From Adiantum capillus-veneris (lineage: Eukaryota; Streptophyta; Polypodiopsida; Polypodiales; Pteridaceae), in assembly GCA_014529385.2 (NCBI GenBank), contig CM043953.1, positions 65,428,372-65,488,371 of the forward strand: a stretch of DNA of 60,000 nt. Direction: 5' to 3'. The notes beneath the pieces were generated by a model. It saw only the letters and a list, made by a program, of their open reading frames with translations, was not told the origin of the DNA and did no database searches. This document shows, in pieces, positions 23,387-32,980 of this stretch (positions are counted from its first letter, which is position 1; the number at the start of each line of letters is the position of its first letter). The position numbers were made by a program, and so were the translations under genes.

Positions 23387-24707
23387 CCTCTCAATCACTT
23401 GCTCCACTGCTTGCTTGCCACGGGACCCCTCCCCTTAGTGAGCAATAGCGACATCGCTATTGGTGGTGGTGGTTGGGGGGGGGGGGGGGGGGGGGGGGGG
23501 GGTTTGCCTTCAAAAGATTGGGCCCTAAGCGGGCGCTTGAATAACCACTTACGGTTGAGCCACATCATCACACCAACCGTCGATCTCTAAGAGCCACCGG
23601 CCATCGGCCCCTTCCAAAATCCATCGTGGCATTGCCCCTGCAGCGCCACGTGCCACCACCTCACAGCGCCTAGCGGGCCGCCATAGCCAGGGAGCTCACG
23701 CTTGCCTCACACATTCCAAATGGGTGCCACACTGCAGCCCTTATACCCCACGGTATTGCCTCATGTCAGCGCATATGGGATTGCCCGATGCCATGTGGCA
23801 GTTGTAGAGCGCCCCCTCTTAGGGGGACCTCCAAAGCCCAAAAAAAAAACCCTTAAGAAAATCTTTCATATTCAAATTTTTTTTCTCGCATCTCACCAAC
23901 CTGCAACATACTGCTCTAGGGTCGGATTCCCAAATCACAAAACCCAGTCACAAGTTCATATGATTGGCCACGAACTCCTCCAACCTTACCACACTTCAAG
24001 ACTCCCTGAGCCCCCGAATCGAGGCCATCAAAATGTGAACTATCATCTGCAATCAACTCCGAGCAACTACACCCGATCTTTTTGATTGCTTTAACTTCCT
24101 GCTCCGGGCTCCATTTGACGTGCGGATAACTCCTACTAGCTCCATACACTGCATAGCATGTTCTCAAACTCTTTGGTGGTCCAAAAAATACCAAATGGCA
24201 TGACTCCCCATGTGGTCAGAAGGGCACCAACCTAGCCCCCGACAAAACTTCAAATAGTCATATCTTGCAATCCGTTACTCTGATTACACTTTGAAAAGAT
24301 GGGTAGGCTCCATAAATCGAGCACTACGCGCCTATACACTGACATCCACTTGGGCCACCTGTCCCTAGTTGCCCTGTCCGGCAAGAATCTGCAATGCACT
24401 GCACCTTCAAACCCCAATATCTCGGGCTCCGTAGCTCAATTTGATGAGTCGTCTAGACCAACTCCTTCAGCACCTTAAGCTCTACATTCTTGGACCCAAA
24501 GACTGCACTTTGAATCTCCTTCACTTGCTCCCCAAATTAGCCCCTTCTGAGCCCTTCTTGACCTATAAACCGCATCAGCCATACATTTCTGCTACTACCT
24601 GTCAGTCCATGATCTTTCTAGTTGTTCCAGCCCTTTGCCATGATTCTGCTAGCCTGCACATATATGCACATGCCATCTTCTATGGTTGACACACTTTGGT
24701 TGTACCA
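22511..24707 (-). repeat. 3' LTR of gypsy element 1
   Basis: It matches the right LTR from TGGAGAGG to TGTACCA throughout. It contains a CT run of about 79 bp (23306-23384) and a 28-G run (23475-23502). A TATA box on the element strand lies at 22997-23004. Confidence 0.93.
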
Positions 24708-24725
24708 TCATTGCCCACCCCCTAG
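24708..24725 (-). promoter_or_regulatory. Polypurine tract of gypsy element 1
   Basis: On the minus strand, AGGGGGTGGGCAATGA lies directly before the TGGTACA start of the 3' LTR. This is the expected place and composition for the plus-strand primer. Confidence 0.75.
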
Positions 24726-24889
24726 TTGAGCATTTATGCTCAACCACATAAGAGCTTTATTCCACTAGAAACGACAAACACTGAGCACATTATGAGAAAA
24801 CCCAAAAAACGCGACTGTATGTACATATTTTTATTCCTAGCATATGAGAAGACTGCTTAGGTTGGTTGCCCAACTCCCTCCATTAGAAC

Positions 24890-26223
24890 CTAATGCACTG
24901 ATGGCATCAACTCCCTCTCAAAATATAGCTTGAGACACACACCATTGACCCTATTCTTGAGAAAACGACCATCCATACTCATCCATGCATAGGTACCATT
25001 GGGAAAATCTTGATGGACCTTGTAAGGCCCTGTCCCCTTCTTTTTGAATTTCTTCTGAAAGGTGAAGTCAAGATAGCTCTCGTACTTCATCACTAGATCT
25101 CCCTTCTCAATCAGCTTTTTTGGCAAATGTTGGTTGAACTTTGCTACTCTTTTCTCTCGCTGCTTCACATAGAAATTTGCTGCCGCCTCATGATCCATCT
25201 TCAAAGTTTCAAGACTTGTAATCTTATCCTGCAAAACATCTTGATGAGCTTTATCAATCCGCCACAAACCTTTGAACACCCCTAACTACACATGTACGGG
25301 TAATACTGCTTCCTTGCCATAGACCAACTCATAAGGAGTAAAGTTGGTAGCCACCTTGTACAAAGTCCTGTAAGCCCACAAACATTTGTCAAGGTTAGAT
25401 TCCCACTCTTCAACCTGTTGGTAGATGTACTTATTAAGCATCTCGACTATCTGTCCATTAGCACTTTCCACAAAACCATTGCACCATGGATGGTATGGAG
25501 ATGAAAATCGATGTTGAATCCCCAACTTTTCTACTAGGGCATGCACCAACTTACTTTTGGACCCTTGTCCTCGATCAGATATAAGCACCCAAGGGACTCC
25601 AAAATGACAGCATATGCAATCAAAAACAAAATGGGCAACAGTATGTGCATTTACTCTTTGATCGCTTTAGCCTCAACCCACCTGGTGAGGTAGTCTATGG
25701 CCACCACAACATATTTTTTACTGTTGGCTGATTTGGGCAAGGGACCAATAGCATCCAAACCCCACTTTTCAAAAGTGTCATGTGCTATGATAGCCCGTTG
25801 CTGCTCGGCTATCAGTCGTCTTTCACCCATTACTTGGCATTGATGGCATGTCTTGCACCAATAGTGCACATCTCGCACAACAGAAGGCCACCAAAACCCA
25901 CTTCTTAAAATATGAAACAAGACTTGATCCTTACCCTGATGTCCGCTCTTCTCATGGCGCTGCTCCAATACCATATCAATCTCCTCCTTGTAAAGGATTC
26001 GACGTAGCACCCCATCTTGACCGTGCATCATAAGATCTTCTCCTACCAGAGTGAATTTTTGAGTTCTTTGAACAATTCTCCCGTTTTTTAGCTTGGAAAG
26101 CCCTTCAGAACATTGACCTGTACTCAAGAAGTCATCAATGTCTTTTAAAGTCTCTCTACCTACATAAGTAGCCGGTGTCACATACAAACTCGACACATGA
26201 GTTTGAACACAACTGCTAGTCAA
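24890..26223 (-). pseudogene. Integrase of gypsy element 1
   Basis: Three consecutive frames cover the domain. 25651-26223 carries the zinc-binding HH-CC part (SGHQGKDQ..., CKTCHQCQ) and the first core aspartate (WGLDAIGP). 25286-25588 carries SDRGQ and GFVESANGQ, the second Asp and the Glu of the DD-E triad. 24890-25279 is the C-terminal DNA-binding part, ending about 180 bp before the polypurine tract. Stops and frame changes separate them (for example after the AKAIKE segment and at 25285), so no intact enzyme is made. Between the domain end and the LTR no other gene is seen. Confidence 0.88.
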
Positions 26224-26339
26224 CTGATCTGCTTCCTGGTTCTATTCCCTCTTCTAACATGTTTGAACTGTACCTCTTCAAAAAACTTCAACAACTTCTT
26301 TATAGAGAAAAACCAATTCTTGAGACAATCCCTCTTTAC

Positions 26340-26633
26340 CTACCATTGGCCGAAAAGTTGTTTGATAACCAATAGAGCATCACCTTTCACTACTAACCTT
26401 GATATGTCAAATTCAATACACTGCTTTAGACCCAGATGTAAAGTAAGATACTTCACCTCATTGTTGGTATGCACCTCTTCCAAGTCGTAAGCTTTGGAAA
26501 AAATGACTGCGCCGTGTGGATCTTGAATGACCACACCTCCACTTTCTTTTTGTGTTACCCTTTTGTAATAGCCATCCAACCACATAGTGAAGGCCCCTTC
26601 CAAGTCTGGCTCCTCTTTATCCTCCTCTCGCAC
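26340..26633 (-). pseudogene. Second (plant/archaeal-type) RNase H of gypsy element 1
   Basis: The frame has the order LDG, GGVVIQDPHG, NNE-x-KY, then KGDALLVIKQ, giving the three acidic positions Asp, Glu, Asp of the archaeal-type RNase H found in plant Tat elements. It sits between the first RNase H and integrase, as expected. An in-frame stop upstream of the segment (near 26684) and a break at its 3' end show decay. Confidence 0.75.
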
Positions 26634-26684
26634 TACCCTTGGATAAATCGGTAATTCGATCTCTTTGTTGACTAGGATGTCCGC

Positions 26685-27128
26685 CTAATGAAACTGACTC
26701 GTGTGATCTACTTTGAACTCGAACACAAACTCCTGAAGCTCCATCACCCATTTCCTGATTCGCTTCCCTGGCTTCAAGTGTAGCACCACTTCAAGAAAAA
26801 TATTGTTAGCCGTCAACACATAAAATTTACGAACAATCAAATACACTTTGAACTTCCTGCAGGCAAAGACTAAAGCCATCACCCATTGTTCCACTTCCGT
26901 ATAAGTAGTCTCTCCTGGACTAATTACCCTACTTTTGAAGTAAATAGACTGATAACTTCTCCCCACCTTTTGTAGCAACACTGCTCCAATGGCCACCGTA
27001 CCCACCGTCATAGCAATATAGAAATCATCTTCTTGGTTGGGAGGGCACACTGTAGGTAGCTGACATAGAATACCTTTCACTTTGTCAAACGCCTCTTGAG
27101 ATTCATCATCCCATTGAAATCCATGCAC
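26685..27128 (-). pseudogene. First (gypsy-type) RNase H of element 1, catalytic residues lost
   Basis: The frame aligns with the connection and RNase H region that follows RT in gypsy Pol: W-x-E-x-Q-x-AF near the start, AIGAVLLQ, TYTEVEQWVMAL. The usual Asp before AIGAVL is Thr, and the usual TDH motif reads TAN. In the Tat group this domain is known to degenerate while the second RNase H is kept, and the sequence fits that. The frame ends with a stop at the link to the second domain. Confidence 0.75.
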
Positions 27129-27321
27129 CTATTGAGCCCTTTTCTACAGAGGGTAAACATACTCAGACAACATCCAAAATAAGCAGGACAAATACTTTAA
27201 CTTGTGCACAAACGATGCAACCCTGTCGCACTAGTGCGAGGCTCCATGAGAACCAATGCCTTCACCTTCTCTGGATCTGCTTCTATTCCATTCTGTGACA
27301 CATGACCCAACAGTTGAGCCC

Positions 27322-27849
27322 TTAGTTGTGCCAACTTGCACTTTTTGGGTTTAATTTCTCTCCTTCATCTAGCCTTTGAAAGCACAGCCTCAGCTTGGAC
27401 AAATGTTCCGCCCTGGAACTATAACAGCCAATATCATCCATAAATACTCTGCTGAACTTACCCAAGTATGGCCCATACACCTTGTTCATCCAGTCTTGAA
27501 ATGTAGCATACGCATTCACCAATCCAAAAGGCATCCCGCAGTAGGCAAAGCACCCCCATGGAGAGACGAAGGTAGTCTTCAGTTGATCCTCCAAAGCAAT
27601 ACCAATATGAAAATACCCTAAAAAACCATCCATGATAGAAAAACGTTCGTGTCCGGAAACCTGGTTTATAATCTCATCTTGAAATGGAAGAGGGTAGTGA
27701 TTCCGCTTGGTTGCAACATTCAAGGGCTTATAGTCTACACATACTCGACATTTCCCATTCTTTTTTGGAGTAATGACAACAGGAGAAACCTACTCAGGCT
27801 CTTTCACTAGATAGATAATACCTGCCTCAAGCAACTTGTTGATCTCCTA
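27322..27849 (-). pseudogene. Reverse transcriptase core of gypsy element 1
   Basis: The open part (27322-27723) has RNHYPLPF, SIMDGFLGYF, FAYCGMPFGL and the active-site motif FMDD. The N-terminal block with the VVTPKK-like motif lies just upstream but contains stops (near 27790-27850). A further short stretch to the RNase H (27129-27321) is frame-broken. Confidence 0.88.
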
Positions 27850-28446
27850 TCATAGAGCCTCCTTTTGAATATCCCCCAACCTCCTTAGCTTCTGTGCTTT
27901 TGGCCTGTATCCGTCTTTAAGTAGGATTCGATGCTCCACTCCTTTAGCTCCTCTCAAATCTTTATACTCCATTGCAAATAAGTCGGGATAGGATGCACAC
28001 AGGTCCATATAGCCTTCCTTCTCCTGCTTGGTTAAATCTGTACCTAGCATATCTTCCACCTCTTTAGCCTTCAGACTACAGACATGGGCTTGCATACCTT
28101 TATTTGCATTGGTAGAATCTATGGTGACTCCAAATAAATCAGTATCCAGCTTCAATAAATCTTCATCGCTTTCTTCCTCTTTGACACTGGTGGACCCTTC
28201 ATCATAAATTGACTCAATTTCATACTCATAACTGGTGCTAGAATCCTTGTTATCACCCCCAATTGACGGATGAAAGTGGCTTTCCCTGGTCTTCAGATCC
28301 AACACAATTTGCCCTCCCGAGGGTGACGGATGAAAGCGGCTTTCCCTGGTCTTCAGATCAACACGATTTTCCGTCCATTTTCTCGATTCGGCAAGGTAAA
28401 TACCCCCTTCTCCCAATCTTGCTTGGCCCCAATTGCCAACAACCAT
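27850..28446 (-). pseudogene. Protease-RT linker of element 1 with a tandem duplication
   Basis: A 198-codon frame with an acidic middle (SDEDLLKLDTDLFG) ends in the block that leads into RT (LKDGYRPKAQKLRR). Near its start a unit of about 61 bp is repeated in tandem (28263 and 28324 on the plus strand), doubling the LKTRES-x-FHPS phrase. The frame stops just before the RT core. Confidence 0.75.
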
Positions 28447-28760
28447 GGCCTCCCCAATATAATTGGATAAGCATTTTCTCCTGATTTCATGACAAAAAAA
28501 TCAATTAAGCATTCAATTCACATGACCTTTACCTTCACATCCTGTGCCACTCCTAAACACCGAGCTTTGGCATGGTTGGCCATCCTCATTCACACATTGG
28601 ACCTGACGACATCTTTAATACCAATATCCCTCATAGCAGACTCTGTGATCACATATAATTGGGCACCACCATCAATATAGGCTTAAACATGCTTCTTCTT
28701 TTCAAGCAAAACGTCCACCACTAGAAGCACATCGGTCGGACTCCCCACCCTCAAGACTAG
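28447..28760 (-). pseudogene. Aspartic protease of gypsy element 1
   Basis: The active-site phrase YIDGGAQ (Asp codon at 28671-28673) and the later ILGRPWL phrase (about 28435-28455) are both readable on the minus strand, but stops occur just before the Asp and between the two motifs. The DGGA form is usual for plant gypsy proteases. From 28761 to 29207 the text is the frame-broken Gag-protease spacer. Confidence 0.75.
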
Positions 28761-29207
28761 ATTCTGTATTGCATGCACATATCCTCCTACTTGGGGAAGC
28801 CTCGTACTGACACTGGTTGACCACTGCCTCCTTAATTTAGGGTTTAATGCAAGCAACTACCCAAAAGTGATGTTAGCTTTTTGATTTTGGACATCTCTTA
28901 CCATATCGTATTTTGGATTACCGCGCCCCAACTGAAAATCCTTCTGTGTAATTCTTCATCTTTGCCTTCTCTTGCTTGGCTCTGGCTGCTCTCTACCTTC
29001 GTTCACCTTCTCTTTATCGTTCTTTGCTCTAGTTTCACGTTCCATCTCGGTCTCTCTTTTGCCTCTTGCTCTTTTGTTAGCCATAATATCTACCTCCTGC
29101 CTGTCCAACACCAATAATATTAACCCTTTGCACTTCATCATTACCTGACGGAGTCGTTGTACTTGGTTTTCAACTGCTTGTTGCTCCCTTTGACCATTAA
29201 ACTGCAC

Positions 29208-30083
29208 CTAGCCCCTGCCTTGACCAAATAGAGGATACTTACCGCCCCTTTCCCTCGGTGGGTGAGGGCAATCTGGAGCATAATGGCCCTCCTCTCCACC
29301 ACAATTGTAACATCTACCAGGCAATTGCCTAGCCCTACCTCTTCTTGTCCTTGCCTGACCTCTGTCCATAACACTTAAACGCAACTCTTGCATTTGGTCA
29401 GACAAATCTTGAATTGTACGTACCCATTGTTGAGGAACGGTTGCTACCCCTCGATTATGATGATTCTCCACTTGAACTTCTTCTCTCGGACTTGAGGTCA
29501 GATTGGGAACCATCGCTTCGTATCCCAACGCACCTTGCTCAATCTTCTTTTTAATTTTTTGGCTCTTTGACCGTGCAATAGCAACAACCCCGTTGTAATT
29601 CTTCGGGCCCTCGAAATCCAACTTTTCACAAACTTTGGGATGCAAACAAGCCATAATTTTTTTCAATTTAAAGTACTCACCATCATTGGCCAACGACATG
29701 GCCACTGCAAAGTTTCTCCAGCACTCTTCGAAGCGGGCGAGGAAAACACCGAACTCCTCGTTCACATCCTGCTTCAAATTCTTCAACCTTGCCTCCAACT
29801 CGACAAGAGATACCTCTTTACGGAAATCAAGCAGAAAACGGGCCTGCAACAACCGCCACATAAGTCTTGGCTCTCCTTCCAAGGCATAGAACCATGTCTT
29901 TGCTCTTCCCCGCATCAGCAGTGGAATCCTTTGCATCTTGCTATCTTCATTTGGCATATGCAGTGATAACATATACAACTCGAAATCGGCCATCCACTCT
30001 TCTGGATCTTCTTCTCCGGTGAAAACTGATCCATAACTGTGTGCTGCCATCTCTCCTTGATGGAAATAACTTTCTTTGATCAA
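29208..30083 (-). CDS. Gag of gypsy element 1
   Basis: An intact frame of 291 codons lies just inside the primer-binding site. Residues about 20-150 form the helical retrotransposon Gag domain (DPEEWMADFELYM, AKTWFYALEG, RFLLDFRKE). A basic region is followed by one zinc knuckle near the C-terminus, CYNCGGEEGHYAPDC, with five rather than the usual four residues between the second Cys and the His. The frame ends shortly after the knuckle. It is the only undamaged gene of this element. Confidence 0.88.
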   Translation of the reverse strand: MIKESYFHQGEMAAHSYGSVFTGEEDPEEWMADFELYMLSLHMPNEDSKMQRIPLLMRGRAKTWFYALEGEPRLMWRLLQARFLLDFRKEVSLVELEARLKNLKQDVNEEFGVFLARFEECWRNFAVAMSLANDGEYFKLKKIMACLHPKVCEKLDFEGPKNYNGVVAIARSKSQKIKKKIEQGALGYEAMVPNLTSSPREEVQVENHHNRGVATVPQQWVRTIQDLSDQMQELRLSVMDRGQARTRRGRARQLPGRCYNCGGEEGHYAPDCPHPPRERGGKYPLFGQGRG

Positions 30084-30104
30084 AACCGACGAGCAATTAG
30101 TTGC

Positions 30105-30122
30105 TCCTTAGTGGGGGCACCA
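30105..30122 (-). promoter_or_regulatory. Primer-binding site of gypsy element 1
   Basis: On the minus strand TGGTGCCCCCACTAAGGA begins five bases after the 5' LTR ends. TGG at the start is the complement of a tRNA CCA tail. I do not name the tRNA. Gypsy element 3 at the right edge of the window has the same first twelve bases. Confidence 0.7.
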
Positions 30123-30127
30123 GAAGA

Positions 30128-30996
30128 TGGAGAGGGGGAATGAGGTCCACACCCGACACACAACACAAAGCCTCCCTACAGCTCAGGTTATCAACAACAC
30201 CCCTAACCTCTCAAATAACACCTTCAAACTGGCTAATTTGCAATAACAGACAAGCCTTAGCACGCAGAACAACTATCTCATACCTTGCAGAAACACCTTT
30301 TAGCACAAATGCACCCACAGTGCTCAACTCACCCTTTTCGGCTCACAAAACACCCCGATTTTGCCCTCTTGGTAACACACTTCAAGCTGCAGGCATACCC
30401 TCTGCAAGCACTGGCAAGTACACAAAGAGCGAGAGAAAAGGAGGGGGATGGGGAGAAGCAACACGCAAAAGAGGGCAAATGCTTAGTGGTATTGCATAGG
30501 GAGATAGTACAACCAAGTCTACAGCTCCAATGGCAAGCTTACAATACACAGGCTTGCAAGACTCCAACAACTCTCTCTAGCAAAAAGCCCTTAAAAACTC
30601 AGTTCTATCCCCTTTTATAGGGCTTGGCTAAGGCTAAAAAAGAAAAAACAAGGAGCTATCAAGCTCGTGCAATCATCTCAAGCTTCATTTAGAATGCTCT
30701 TGTATTGCTAACACTTGGCACACTTCACTTTTGGCAATTCCTGCATGGTGCACACCTCTTGGCCCTTTGTCTGCTCAACTTGACTTACACTTGCCCTCTT
30801 GGGCTTTTGGGAATGTCCTCTAGACCTTTGAACACCTCTCGGGTTGGCTCTCTCTCTCATTTGACCTTGTGGAAGGATAGGCTCCTTGAGCCACCTTTAG
30901 AACTTCTCTCTCCCTCTCTGGACTCTCTATCACTTTCTCCACTGCTTCTGCCGCCGCGAGACCCCTCCCCTTAGTGAGCAATAGCGACATTGCTAT

Positions 30997-31043
<47 letters not shown>

Positions 31044-32231
31044 TACCTTCAAAAAATTGGGCCCTAAGCGGGCACGTGAATAACCGCTTATGGCCGACCC
31101 ACGTCATCACACCAAGCGCCGCTCTCTCAGAGCCACCGATCGCCAGCCCCTTCCAAAATCCCCCGCGGCGTCGCCCTTGCAGGGCCGCGTGCCACCACCT
31201 GACAGTGCCCAGCAGGCCACCATAGTTAGGGAGCTCAGGCTCGCCTCACACATTCCAAATGGGCGCCACACTGCAGCCCTTATACCCCGTGGCATTGCCT
31301 CATGTCAGTGCATATGCGATTGCCCGGTGCCATATGGCAGTTGTAGAGCGCCCCCTCTTAGGGTGACCTCCAAAGCCAAAAAAAAAAAAAAACCTTTAAA
31401 AAAAATCTTTCATATTCAAAAACATTTCCCCCATCTCACCAGCCTGCAACATACTGCTCCAAGGTCGGATTCCCAAACCACAAGACCCGGCCACAAGTTC
31501 ATAGCCTTAACGTACTTCAAGACTCTCCGAGTCCCCGAACCGAGGCCGTCAAAATGTGAACTTTCATCTGCAATCAACTCCGAGCAACTGCACCCGATAT
31601 TTTGGATTGCTTTAATTTCTTGCTTCGGGCTCCGTTTGACATGTAGTCTACTCCTGCTAGCTCCATACACTGTAGAGCACCTTCTTGAACTCTATCGTGG
31701 TCGAAAAAATGCCAGATGGCACGACTCCCCATGTGGTCAGGTGGGCACCAACCTAGCCCCCGGCAAAACTTCAAAAAGCCATATCTTGCAATCTGTAACT
31801 TTGATCTACACTCTAAAAAAACGGGTAGGTTCCATAAATCGAGCACTACGCGCCTATACCCTGACATCCACTTGGGCCACCTGTCCCTAGTTGCCCTATC
31901 CGGCAAGAATCTGCAACGCACTGCACCTTCAAACCCCAATATCTTGGGCTCCGTAGCTCGGTTTGATGAGCCATCTGGACCTGCTCCTTCAACGCCTTTA
32001 AGCTCTACATTCCTAGATCTAAAGGCTGCACCTTGAATCTCCTTCACCTGCTCCCCAAATTAGCCCCTTCTGGAGCCCTTCTTGGCCTATAAACTGCATC
32101 AGCCATACTTTTCTGCTACTACTTGTTAGTCCATGATCTTTCTAGCTATTCCAGCCCTTTGCCATGATTCTGCTAGCCTGCACATATCTGCCCTTGCCAT
32201 CTTGTATGGTCGACACACTTTGGCTGTACCA
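30128..32231 (-). repeat. 5' LTR of gypsy element 1
   Basis: It is the partner of the left LTR. It lacks the long CT run (only a short remnant near 30905) but has a longer 43-G run (30999-31041). The TATA box on the element strand is at 30612-30619, leaving an upstream U3 of about 1.6 kb. Long frames crossing the LTR on the plus strand are not genes. Confidence 0.93.
30612..30619 (-). promoter_or_regulatory. TATA box in the 5' LTR of element 1
   Basis: TATAAAAG on the element strand, preserved at the same place in the 3' LTR (22997-23004). Transcription would start about 30 bp further towards Gag. Confidence 0.55.
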
Positions 32232-32447
32232 CCGTCTTGTGTTGCTTTCTGACAAACATTAAAGGAATCTTGATTTTTACTGGATGAATTCCCAGCAACA
32301 AAAGCTTCTTGTTTCTCAATGGAGATGTCATACAACTCTACTATTGCCACATTTAATGTCGAGGGCATATCCACACTCTTGTTTGTGACCAAAAAAAATG
32401 TAGAGAAGGTTGAGTCTAATACAAATTGAAATTGTTGACTTACTATC
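32232..32447 (-). pseudogene. 5' flank of the Mutator-like gene split by element 1
   Basis: A 216 bp island lies between gypsy element 1 and the 3' LTR of element 2. Its minus-strand frame is open throughout (about 70 codons, with VDMPSTLNVAIVELYDI) and, across the CCGT target site, would continue in frame into the AAG-rich codons next to 22510. This shows that both retrotransposons landed in one older coding unit. The function is unknown; I associate it with the Mutator-like blocks only by contiguity. Confidence 0.4.
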
Positions 32448-32684
32448 TGTGCGCTCCTTGCCGCACTGTCGAAGCAAGGGACTTGCCTAACACTGTGTGC
32501 GAGCCACAGACGGCTCCAAGCACACAACTAGCTTAACTAGTAAGCTCAAAAGAGGGCAATGGTGTGTCACTCACCGCTCTATGCTCCTGCCGTGGAGGAT
32601 TCCTCGCCGCGAAGAAGAAGGAGACGTCGCTATGTCGTGCTCAACCGCTTCACCGTCGTCGTGCCGCCGCAATGCTCGATCGCA

Positions 32685-32739
<55 letters not shown>

Positions 32740-32980
32740 ACATACAAGGAGGTGAAGAAGAAGAAGATGGAGATGGAGATGGAGATGGAGCAAGAGCACT
32801 CTTCTATTGCACAAATGAGAGAATAAGTGAATTTTAGGTTTAGTTGACTTTTATATGAGCTCACCCCATTCACACTTGGGCGCCCATGCTTAGCCAACTA
32901 ATCCCTTGAATGTCCCAGTTAGAGTGCGCCTCTCATCGGCAATCACTCTTACCCTTTTCCTATTGGACCGACAAGCCCGG
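32448..32980 (-). repeat. 3' LTR of gypsy element 2
   Basis: It runs from TGTGCGCTCC to ACAAGCCCGG on the plus strand and includes (CT)n(AC)n at about 32685-32741. It is the direct-repeat partner of 48496-48989. No strong purine tract adjoins its inner edge, so the exact inner end is uncertain by about 8 bp. Confidence 0.85.

Larger units (their letters stand above)
22511..32231 (-). mobile_element. Gypsy element 1: near-complete Ty3/gypsy LTR retrotransposon, Tat-like, decayed
   Basis: Two LTRs in the same direction enclose, on the minus strand, Gag, protease, RT, two RNase H domains and integrase. A primer-binding site lies inside the 5' LTR (right end) and a purine tract lies inside the 3' LTR (left end). 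LTR ends are TG...CA. The 4 bp before the left LTR and after the right LTR are both CCGT, a target-site duplication (ACCGT if the end A is shared). The LTRs differ at about ten of the first 155 bp, so the insertion is not recent. The order RT, RNase H, second RNase H, integrase is the hallmark of the Tat group. Several stops and frame breaks make it non-autonomous today. Confidence 0.9.

Noticed and set aside
23090-23590. 166-codon frame with Leu-Ser and Gly runs
   Set aside because: It is produced by the CT and G tracts of the 3' LTR.
31090-31890. 266-codon plus-strand frame in the 5' LTR of element 1
   Set aside because: It is antisense to the element, broken in the partner LTR, and has no domain. 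It is a chance frame in GC-rich LTR DNA.
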